Below, in pieces: positions 6,033 through 11,435 of a DNA stretch of 11,435 nucleotides. The translations under genes were made by a program, and so were the position numbers. Every line of letters starts with the position of its first letter. Position 1 is the stretch's first letter. The DNA lies in contig CANBTO010000107.1 of assembly GCA_947372405.1 (NCBI GenBank), positions 1-11,435 of the forward strand, in the 5' to 3' direction. The DNA comes from Verrucomicrobiaceae bacterium (GTDB lineage: Bacteria; Verrucomicrobiota; Verrucomicrobiae; Verrucomicrobiales; Akkermansiaceae). The notes under the pieces were generated by a model. It saw only the letters and a program-made list of their open reading frames with translations. It was not told the origin of the DNA and did no database searches.

Positions 6033-6983
6033 ATGCCAACCGAAGCGATCCTTTCCACCGCCCGACAATTCCTCGGAGTGGACCCGACCGTATCCATCAC
6101 CCTGCTGCCGATCAAACGCGGTGCCTCGGGCCGCACGATCGTGCGCGTTAAATCCCCGGTTCACGAGCCGTTCATCGGCATCCACTGGACGGAGGAGCGC
6201 GAGGACAACGAACAGTTCATTCCCGTAGGCCATTTCCTCAAGCAGGCGAAACTGCGCGTCCCCACCATCATCCACGAACGCCCGCGCTACCGGGTGGCGC
6301 TCGTCGAGGACCTTGGAGACGTCGATCTGCTGTCGCTCAAAGACCAACCGTTCAGCGAACGCCTACCGCTTTACCGCTCCGCCTTCGAGCAGGTGGACCG
6401 ACTGTTTTACGCGAAGCCGCCGAAGGATTTCCACCTGATGCCACCTTTCGATGCGGACCTCTACCGCTGGGAGCAGCAGTATTTCTTTGAATATCTCGTT
6501 GAGGAATATCTCGAAATGGATGCCACCGCGCTGCGGGAAAACCCGGTCTTCAACCAGATGGCGGAGCGTCTTGGAGCAGGAGCCCGCCACCTCGTGCACC
6601 GCGATTTCCAGTCGCAGAATCTGTTAGTCAAGGACGGTCAGGTTTGGATGATCGACTTCCAGGGCCTGCGCCGCGGGCGGCAGGAATACGACCTCGCATC
6701 GTTGATTTTCGATCCCTATCTCGATCACAGTGAAGACGAACGCGAGGCGCTGCTCACTCTTTGGGAGGACATCGCCGACGAACGACCGGAGCCCACCTTG
6801 TTCCACCAATGCGCGGCCCAGCGTCTCATGCAGGCGCTCGGTGCCTATGGGAACATCCTGAAAAACCGCGGCGATGAATGGTATCGCCCGCACATTTCCA
6901 CCGCCGCTAAACTGCTTGGTGTCGTCACGGCCGGAACCCCGCTCGAATCCCCGCTTGCACCCGTGCTCGCGGCGATCCACTGA
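6033..6983 (+). CDS. APH-fold phosphotransferase, similar to the anomeric MurNAc/GlcNAc kinase AmgK
   Basis: The 316-residue protein has the aminoglycoside-phosphotransferase (APH, PF01636) kinase fold. Its catalytic loop is H189-R190-D191-F-Q-S-Q-N196 and its metal-binding aspartate is D208 in MIDFQGLRRG, followed by YDLASLIFDPY (219-229). The HRDFxxxN plus IDFQ...YDLxSL combination resembles AmgK, which phosphorylates free MurNAc/GlcNAc at C1 in cell-wall recycling. Aminoglycoside resistance is less likely. An N-terminal lobe with VEDLGDVDLL (91-100) also fits that group. The usual partner, a MurU-type nucleotidyltransferase, is not in this window. The ATG at 6033 lacks a Shine-Dalgarno. 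The stop is 8 nt before the next start, so the two are likely translated from one mRNA. Substrate assignment is inference. Confidence 0.8.
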   Translation: MPTEAILSTARQFLGVDPTVSITLLPIKRGASGRTIVRVKSPVHEPFIGIHWTEEREDNEQFIPVGHFLKQAKLRVPTIIHERPRYRVALVEDLGDVDLLSLKDQPFSERLPLYRSAFEQVDRLFYAKPPKDFHLMPPFDADLYRWEQQYFFEYLVEEYLEMDATALRENPVFNQMAERLGAGARHLVHRDFQSQNLLVKDGQVWMIDFQGLRRGRQEYDLASLIFDPYLDHSEDEREALLTLWEDIADERPEPTLFHQCAAQRLMQALGAYGNILKNRGDEWYRPHISTAAKLLGVVTAGTPLESPLAPVLAAIH

Positions 6984-6991
6984 TCCTACCG

Positions 6992-8422
6992 GTGTCAGGA
7001 ATCCTCCAACGTCGCTTGTGGGTGCTGCTCGGATCGGCGGCCGCCGCCATCGCCTGTTGGAAATGGCTGCCCGGCACTGAAATCGACCGGACTTTATTTT
7101 CCGCAGTCTCTCGGAGTTTCGCCAACCCGCCGTTCTTCATTTCAGGAGACGGCAGACTTGGATCGCCATGGACCTTGCGCACCTTCGCCTCGGCCAACCA
7201 AAGCAACGCCCGCCAGGCTCCGGTGATCGTTTCCCTGGGTGACGACGTCGAGGGATTCTTCCAGAGCTCGCCGCCCTCACCCGTCGATGTGGCCGTGATT
7301 CTAACCAATTTCCAGCGACTCCGCGCGAAGAAGGCCGCCATCGCCGGAGTGCTGGCCTGGGAAAAGCCGAATGTGTTGGACCTCGCAGCACTCGACAAGG
7401 CGATCATGGGTTTCGACTCACTGGTCATGACTGCGCCGCTCTCGCGGGGAGCCTTGCCGGAAACCATGCCGCTGGCTTTCCGTAACGCATCGGTTCCCCT
7501 CAATGCCGTGCAAGGAGACAGCTCGGCCCTGCCTGTGGTGAACCGCATCCCTTTGCCCGGCGTCATTCTCGGCAAGGAGAACACGGTTGCTGGATTTCAA
7601 ACGCTGGACTCGGAGCCGGAATCCGAGTCCGTTCCCCTGATGGCGCGCTGGGAGGACCGCGTGGTGTTCGCCTTCCCGCTTCTAACAGTCATGCAGCGGC
7701 TGAACCTGCCGGTGGACGGCATGGAGATCAAACCCGGGGAATACCTCAAGCTCGGGCCCAACGGACCCATCGTGCCGATCAACCGCTTCGGACACATGAC
7801 GCTGCCATTGAAAAACATCTCACCTTACGCAGTGATCCCGGCAGAACTGCTGATCGATGGCGGAAACGATCTTTTCCCAAAAACCGCGCCTGAGCCGGTC
7901 ATCCTGCGTGACGACCGCAGCTCCGCCGAGCCCGCCACCCGGGCTTTCTCGAGACACCTGCCGGCCGTGGTCGCCGCCCTCGCATCGGATGCGGGACTCT
8001 CATCTCCGCACGCCTTTCCGAGACCGCGGATGGAGTTCGAGCTCGCCGTCCTCTCGCTGGTCACCTTTGTTCTAACAGCCTTCTGCGGAAAACCCGCCTT
8101 CATTCGGAACATCGCCTTCTTGTCGCTCGCCGCGGCCATGGTCTCCGCACAGATCATCGCCGCTGCATCCGCCCTCGTCTGGCTGCCCGGCCTGCCATCC
8201 CTCGCGGCGGTGCTCGCCGCATTTGCGACCTCCGGTTTGATCAAGGTGGACTACAACGCACCTAAACCGCCTCGCGTCGTCCGCGAGCGCCGCGTGAAAA
8301 AAGCTCCCGTCCCGAAACCAACTCCGTCACCTGCCAGGGAACCCGCAACGCCCGTTGCCGCGCCGGCCCAAAAAACCAAGGACAAAAAACCACGCGCCCG
8401 CGCGAAAAAACGCCGCCGTTGA
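6992..8422 (+). CDS. Membrane protein with CHASE2-like sensor region and basic C-terminal tail
   Basis: The 476-residue product starts with GTG. It has a basic n-region (QRR) and a first membrane segment (about 9-22). A large extracytoplasmic region follows (about 30-345), then two or three hydrophobic segments (about 350-418), then a 56-residue tail rich in K, R, P and A ending RAKKRRR. The extracytoplasmic region reads like CHASE2: a segment on paired residues and blame for position (AVILTNFQRLRAKKAAIAGV), a V-P-L segment (ESVPLMARWEDRVVFAFPLL), and a glycine- and proline-patterned end. TM-CHASE2-TM-TM-TM is the usual layout, but no kinase, cyclase or other output domain follows. The tail is the only cytoplasmic part and could bind nucleic acid or acidic partners. 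The gap to the upstream kinase gene is 8 nt and to argB 46 nt. The CHASE2 call rests on pattern only. Confidence 0.6.
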   Translation: MSGILQRRLWVLLGSAAAAIACWKWLPGTEIDRTLFSAVSRSFANPPFFISGDGRLGSPWTLRTFASANQSNARQAPVIVSLGDDVEGFFQSSPPSPVDVAVILTNFQRLRAKKAAIAGVLAWEKPNVLDLAALDKAIMGFDSLVMTAPLSRGALPETMPLAFRNASVPLNAVQGDSSALPVVNRIPLPGVILGKENTVAGFQTLDSEPESESVPLMARWEDRVVFAFPLLTVMQRLNLPVDGMEIKPGEYLKLGPNGPIVPINRFGHMTLPLKNISPYAVIPAELLIDGGNDLFPKTAPEPVILRDDRSSAEPATRAFSRHLPAVVAALASDAGLSSPHAFPRPRMEFELAVLSLVTFVLTAFCGKPAFIRNIAFLSLAAAMVSAQIIAAASALVWLPGLPSLAAVLAAFATSGLIKVDYNAPKPPRVVRERRVKKAPVPKPTPSPAREPATPVAAPAQKTKDKKPRARAKKRRR

Positions 8423-8468
8423 GCTTCGCGCCTTGTTTCCTCCTCCCCATGTTTTCACTCTCCCCTCC

Positions 8469-9338
8469 ATGAACCCGATCGACAAAGCGGACGTCCTCAT
8501 CGAAGCCCTGCCCTATCTCCAGGCTTTCCGCGGCAAGACTTTCCTCATCAAGATGGGTGGCTCCGCGATGGAAACCCCGGAACTGGTCGCAAAAGTCATG
8601 CGGGACGTCGTCTTTCTCGAAGTGGCAGGAATCAACCCGATCGTCGTCCACGGCGGCGGCAAGGCAATCTCCGCAGCGATGGAGAAAGCCGGCCTTGAGG
8701 CGAAATTCGTAGGCGGCTTCCGCGTCACCACCGACGAGGCCATCGACATCGTCGCCCGTGTTCTATCAGAAGAAATCAACCCGGGCCTGGTCCGCATGAT
8801 CCGCGATTTCGGAGGAAAGGCCGTGGGCATCCCAGGCAACGATGTGTTTCTGGGCGAGAAGACCAAGGGCATCGACGCCGATGGAAACCGCGTGGACATC
8901 GGCCGCGTCGGCGAGGTCGTCGGCTGTCAGCTCGCGCACATGGATGCCGCGCACCAAGCCGGCATCGTCCCGGTGATCTCCCCGCTCGCCGCGGAACTCG
9001 CCACCGGCAAACCCCTCAACATCAACGCCGACCTCGCGGCCGCGGCTCTCGCGAAAGAGCTCAGAGTTGCGAAACTCGTCTATCTTTCCGATGTGCCGGG
9101 GCTGCTTTCCGATCCCAAAGACCCTTCCACCCTCATCAAATCCGTGACCCGCAAGGAAGCGGACGCACTCATCGCCGATGGCACGATCTCTGGCGGCATG
9201 ATCCCCAAAATTCGCAGCGCCGTCGATGCCTTGAACGCCGGCGTCCGCAAGGTTCACTTCGTCGATGGCCGCCTTCCCCATGCCCTGCTGCTGGAGATTT
9301 TCACAGATGGCGGTGTCGGCACGGAGGTGGTGAGGTGA
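8469..9338 (+). CDS. argB: Acetylglutamate kinase (N-acetyl-L-glutamate 5-phosphotransferase)
   Basis: ArgB phosphorylates N-acetylglutamate with ATP, the second step of arginine synthesis, in the cytoplasm. The 289-residue protein has the amino-acid-kinase landmarks: K28-M-G-G-S-A-M, VHGGGKAIS (60-68), GLVRMIRDFGGKAVGIPGND (106-125), NINAD (184-188), YLSDVPGLL (205-213) and SGGMIPK247. K28 and K247 are the expected catalytic lysines. Some 27 residues precede KMGG and include an ALPYLQAFRGKTFLIK helix. That is the extension known from arginine-inhibited enzymes (Thermotoga, Pseudomonas) and missing in E. coli ArgB, so feedback inhibition by arginine is likely. A start at 8355 would add 38 basic residues overlapping the previous gene and is not believed. 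There is no Shine-Dalgarno (ctcccctcc before ATG). No other arginine gene is present here. Confidence 0.96.
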   Translation: MNPIDKADVLIEALPYLQAFRGKTFLIKMGGSAMETPELVAKVMRDVVFLEVAGINPIVVHGGGKAISAAMEKAGLEAKFVGGFRVTTDEAIDIVARVLSEEINPGLVRMIRDFGGKAVGIPGNDVFLGEKTKGIDADGNRVDIGRVGEVVGCQLAHMDAAHQAGIVPVISPLAAELATGKPLNINADLAAAALAKELRVAKLVYLSDVPGLLSDPKDPSTLIKSVTRKEADALIADGTISGGMIPKIRSAVDALNAGVRKVHFVDGRLPHALLLEIFTDGGVGTEVVR

Positions 9339-9345
9339 TTCAAAG

Positions 9346-9373
9346 TTGACGCATGTGAAATATACGGTATATA
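9346..9373 (+). promoter_or_regulatory. Strong sigma70-type promoter of vapBC, probably leaderless
   Basis: TTGACG (9346-9351) and TATATA (9368-9373) are separated by 16 nt and match the consensus at 5 of 6 and 4 of 6 positions. The vapB ATG begins at 9380, only 6 nt after the -10 box. The expected transcription start would therefore lie at or next to the start codon, giving a leaderless or nearly leaderless mRNA. Confidence 0.6.
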
Positions 9374-9375
9374 CC
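9366..9375 (+). promoter_or_regulatory. Candidate VapB operator palindrome
   Basis: GGTATATACC is a perfect 10-bp palindrome laid over the -10 box. A related half (ATATACGG at 9360-9367) sits just upstream of ATATACCGG. Autoregulation of vapBC by the VapB/VapC complex at inverted repeats over the promoter is the known rule for this system, and the position here would block RNA polymerase. Confidence 0.5.
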
Positions 9376-9379
9376 GGAG

Positions 9380-9616
9380 ATGAAGACCACTTTGTTTGTG
9401 AACGGGCGCTCACAAGCGGTCAGAATACCGAAGGAACTGCGCTTTGAAGGACGCGAAGTTTCGATCCGCCGTTTGGGAGATGGGGTGCTCTTGGAACCTG
9501 TGAAAACCTCCACTTGGCCGGAAGGTCATTTCGACAAGATCAGAATCGTTGATCCCGGCTTCTCGCGACCCATCCAGGGAGAGCTTCCACCCCTCGCGGA
9601 TTTTTCCGAGTCATGA
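9380..9616 (+). CDS. vapB: VapB-family antitoxin (SpoVT-AbrB DNA-binding fold)
   Basis: The 78-residue protein starts [20 protein letters not shown], the typical N-terminal half of VapB antitoxins with an AbrB-like swapped-hairpin DNA-binding domain (about 1-45, ending [15 protein letters not shown]). The C-terminal part (46-78: [15 protein letters not shown] and an acidic end) is the expected toxin-binding tail. It neutralises VapC and represses its own operon. The stop overlaps the vapC start by 4 nt (ATGA, 9613-9616), the usual translational coupling. Bases before the ATG (ccggag) double as part of the operator; GGAG touches the start codon and is too close to act as a ribosome site. The gene itself is intact, unlike its partner. 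Confidence 0.9.
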   Translation: MKTTLFVNGRSQAVRIPKELRFEGREVSIRRLGDGVLLEPVKTSTWPEGHFDKIRIVDPGFSRPIQGELPPLADFSES

Positions 9617-9969
9617 TCTACCTGCTCGATACGAATGTCTGTATCGCCGCCATGAAGGGCAATTCACGGGTCGTCCAACGCCTTGCCGTCTGCAAACCGA
9701 ACGACTGCGGCATCTCGACAGTGAGCGTTTATGAACTGTTCGCCGGTGTCCGTCGTTGCGCCGATCCCGTTCGAGAAAGCCACAAGGTATCGGCCTTCGT
9801 TGAGCCGCTTCATTTGCTGCCGTTCGATTGGGATTCCGCATTGAATACCGCGGAAATTCGCTGGGAATTGGAAAAAATCGGTAACGTGATCGGCCCTTAT
9901 GATCTGCAACTCGCAGGGCAGGCGCTCGCGCTGGATTTGACACTCGTTATACCAAAGTCCTCTAGATAA
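9613..9969 (+). pseudogene. vapC: VapC-family PIN-domain toxin, C-terminus cut by the IS630 element
   Basis: VapC toxins are PIN-fold RNases that cleave RNA targets such as initiator tRNA or rRNA. The frame has LLDTNVC (D6), STVSVYELFAG (E41), and IGPYDLQLAGQALALDLTLV (93-112) with D97, the first three acidic positions of the PIN site. In the family the strand LVT leads directly to TNNxxEF and then RVxGLxxEDW. Here the frame runs into the IS after L111-V112 and ends IPKSSR. About 15-20 C-terminal residues, including the last conserved motif, are missing. The product (118 aa) is shorter than typical members (about 130-135) and is probably inactive or unstable, although some activity cannot be excluded. 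Translation is coupled to vapB by ATGA. Whether the original end survives elsewhere is not visible. Confidence 0.85.
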
Positions 9970-9976
9970 TGGACTT
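9949..9976 (+). repeat. IS630 left terminal inverted repeat
   Basis: The repeat reads ATACCAAAGTCCTCTAG, then ATAA, then TGGACTT. It differs from the right end, read in reverse complement, at 5 of 28 positions. The inner edge touches the transposase stop codon (9976-9978), and the same bases supply the new end of vapC. Confidence 0.85.
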
Positions 9977-11089
9977 TAGTTCGGAGCGCCAGCGTTTGCT
10001 TGGTTGCGCATCCACTCGTGGATCATCGACTGAACCTTGGCCGGGGTGGTCCAGTCTTTCGCCACCGCGATGAGATGATCCTCCAGTCGTTTGAGGTTGC
10101 GGTAGAGTCGGTTGACTGTCGGCGCCTTGAGCTGGCGACCAAATCCTTCTACTGGGTTGAGCTCCGGGCAATAAGGTGGGAGCTGCAACAGTCGGACGTT
10201 ATTGGGCAACCGCTCGTCGCCCGCCCGCAGGTGGAATCCGGCTTGGTCCATGATAACCACATGCAAGGAGTTCGGATCGCTTTCGGCGATCTGTCTTAAG
10301 AATATCGCGTGGATGTCCTGATTGATGGCGGGCGTGAAAAGCAGTTGCGAGTCGTGCGCACCATCGATTTCCAAGGCCTCGTGCAAGTAACCCCACTTGT
10401 AAGTCGTTGCATACGGCGCGTGGACCCTGACGCCGCGTCGTGACCAAACCCGCCGGATCACCGGCAGGAGTCCGTAGCGGTGTTCGTCGAGAACCCACAA
10501 CCGCACGGGCTTGTCGAGGGCGGCTCCAACGACTTCGGTGAGGCGTAATGGAAGCTCTGCCCGGAAAGCGTCGGAAGCGGCCTGGTTTTTCTTGCGGTGG
10601 CTTTTACGCGGCACCTTGAGCTTTCCCCCAAGCCGGTGCATGAGCTTGCGAACGCCGCTTTCGGTGAGGTTTTTCCTGGTGCGCCGGGCGATCCATTTTT
10701 GCGCGTCGCGCGCTTGGCGGAAGTCACCGGCCTCGAGTTTGCGGGTGAACTCATCGGCATCTGCGCCCGTCACGGCTGGTACGCGCGCACCGGCCCATTG
10801 ACGCTTGAGCAGCCCTTCGACCCCTTCCTCCACCACCGTGTCGCGGTAGGTGAAGACGGTTTGGCGGCTGACTCCGGCGATCTCTGCGATCTGCGCGACG
10901 CCGTGTTTGTGTTGGGCAATGAGGCGCACCACCAGCAAGCGCTTGCGGGCCCAATCGGGATGAGGTTTTTCCCACTCATCCTCGATTCGGGTGACCAGTT
11001 GCGCTCCTAATGCCGGTAAGCTTCGTGCCATGTCCAATGCTCTGCGAATCTACAGAAATTGGAAGTCCAAAAGCTAGAGGGTTTTGGTA
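9950..11089 (-). mobile_element. IS630-family insertion sequence
   Basis: A single-gene element of about 1.14 kb bounded by imperfect terminal repeats. TA dinucleotides at 9950-9951 and 11088-11089 could be the 2-bp TA duplication that IS630/Tc1-mariner elements make. The terminal repeats (9949-9976 and 11063-11090) agree at 23 of 28 positions. The transposase occupies nearly the whole element in one frame on the minus strand, with no frameshift, so the copy could be active. The left end lies in vapC. Confidence 0.85.
9976..11031 (-). CDS. IS630-family transposase
   Basis: The 351-residue protein has an N-terminal helix-turn-helix region (about 35-65: IAEIAGVSRQTVFTYRD), a second linker/DNA-binding part, and a C-terminal DDE catalytic domain. 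Counting from the ATG at 11031, the acidic triad is D182 in WVLDEHRYGL, D262 in VVIMDQAGFH, and E295 in YCPELNPVEGFGRQLK. The CPELNPVE motif is typical of IS630 transposases. An in-frame TTG two codons earlier (11037) is an alternative start; the ATG is preferred. The frame is complete and fills the element. It carries out cut-and-paste transposition at TA sites and is oriented opposite to vapBC. Confidence 0.95.
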   Translation of the reverse strand: MARSLPALGAQLVTRIEDEWEKPHPDWARKRLLVVRLIAQHKHGVAQIAEIAGVSRQTVFTYRDTVVEEGVEGLLKRQWAGARVPAVTGADADEFTRKLEAGDFRQARDAQKWIARRTRKNLTESGVRKLMHRLGGKLKVPRKSHRKKNQAASDAFRAELPLRLTEVVGAALDKPVRLWVLDEHRYGLLPVIRRVWSRRGVRVHAPYATTYKWGYLHEALEIDGAHDSQLLFTPAINQDIHAIFLRQIAESDPNSLHVVIMDQAGFHLRAGDERLPNNVRLLQLPPYCPELNPVEGFGRQLKAPTVNRLYRNLKRLEDHLIAVAKDWTTPAKVQSMIHEWMRNQANAGAPN

Positions 11090-11090
11090 T
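11063..11090 (-). repeat. IS630 right terminal inverted repeat
   Basis: In reverse complement the end reads ATACCAAAACCCTCTAG, then CTTT, then TGGACTT. It matches the left repeat at 23 of 28 positions and lies 31 nt upstream of the transposase ATG, so it may also contain the transposase promoter. Confidence 0.85.
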
Positions 11091-11435
11091 CAGATGTGGC
11101 TCTCTGATGGACAAATGCTTTGTTGCATAGTTCGGATAAGCAGGATGGATGCCTGCCGGGCAGAAAATCGGGACTTTGTTTGAAGCATGCTTTGTCCAAA
11201 TGCGTAAGGCTTGGCAATTGAAAGCCTTACGTCCGCTGCCTGCCAAAGAACTGCAGATCGTGCACCCGCGGGAGCTGGGCGCCACGACAGGTTACCCTGA
11301 TCTGCAGCGAACCCCATGCTTTCTTCAAGTGGAGCACGCCGACGATTGGCCACATTCGGTGGGATGAACAAAGAGTCGTCCCCCTCATCACACGCTGGGC
11401 GTCGGCCCTGAGCCGGGGCCGCAGGGTTGTCGCTC
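11091..11435. other. Right-edge region without an identifiable gene
   Basis: These 345 bp follow the IS. Several short open frames overlap on both strands, and none resembles a family I know. One minus-strand frame runs from the window edge to a TAA at 11229-11227 with mostly G/C at third positions (for example RGTTLCSSHRMWPIVGVLHL in its middle). It could be the end of a gene that continues to the right; I rate this low. A second minus-strand frame is open to 11090 but has weaker third-position bias. A short stem ATCAGA/TCTGAT (11089-11094, 11103-11108) touches the IS end. Confidence 0.5.
11203..11231. terminator. Strong hairpin, possible terminator
   Basis: CGTAAGGCTT (11203-11212) and AAGCCTTACG (11222-11231) form a perfect 10-bp stem around a 9-nt loop (GGCAATTGA). 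It overlaps the TAA that ends the possible partial minus-strand frame. Neither side has a T-run, so factor-independent termination is uncertain. Confidence 0.4.

Noticed and set aside
8355..8468. 38-residue N-terminal extension of argB
   Set aside because: It overlaps the basic tail of the preceding gene in another frame and is not part of the kinase family sequence.
11007..11371. Overlapping minus-strand frames across the IS right end (11007-11285 and 11090-11371)
   Set aside because: They cross the terminal repeat or begin at weak TTG starts, have poor third-position bias, and match no family I know.
1..11435. CRISPR arrays, tRNA or rRNA genes
   Set aside because: I saw no regularly spaced short direct repeats, no tRNA cloverleaf with a GTTCRA-type arm, and no rRNA sequence. 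The repeats present are inverted pairs.

Overview
The window is a stretch of a GC-rich (my estimate is about 60%) bacterial chromosome. The lineage is an inference: a GxxExxY gene flanked by 'aaccgccaagacgc' repeats, the 'gaaccgcagat' repeats, high GC3 and mostly weak Shine-Dalgarno sequences all suggest the Verrucomicrobiota/PVC group. No marker in the window settles this.

Positions 1-5662 are read from the minus strand. In transcription order they hold an atypical SDR/epimerase-like protein (5662-4859), pheS (4811-3795), a GxxExxY gene (3749-3360), pheT (3307-929), a repeat-rich intergenic spacer (928-555), a DCC-family thiol-disulfide protein (554-99), and the first 25 codons of a probable membrane protein running off the left edge (77-1). 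The GxxExxY gene sits between pheS and pheT inside a 30-bp inverted-repeat pair (27/30 identical). Removing everything between and including the repeats leaves a 19-nt pheS-pheT spacer, so it looks like an inserted cassette.

Positions 5755-9338 are read from the plus strand. They hold a 73-residue membrane protein, an APH-fold kinase resembling the cell-wall sugar kinase AmgK, a membrane protein with a CHASE2-like sensor region and a very basic tail, and argB, whose N-terminal helix suggests an arginine-inhibitable enzyme. A divergent promoter region (5663-5754) separates the two halves.

The right end is accessory DNA. A vapBC toxin-antitoxin pair has what looks like a leaderless promoter, with an operator palindrome on the -10. 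Its toxin gene is cut near the 3' end by a complete IS630-family element (about 9950-11089, 23/28-bp terminal repeats, intact DDE transposase). The sequence after the IS does not restore a normal VapC C-terminus. The last 345 bp contain no gene I can identify, only a strong hairpin and a possible partial minus-strand frame.

A DNA-level oddity runs through the chromosomal part. The heptamer CTGWTAG (reverse CTAWCAG) appears 11 times between 23 and 8769, in several codon frames, and I found it nowhere in the vapBC/IS region.
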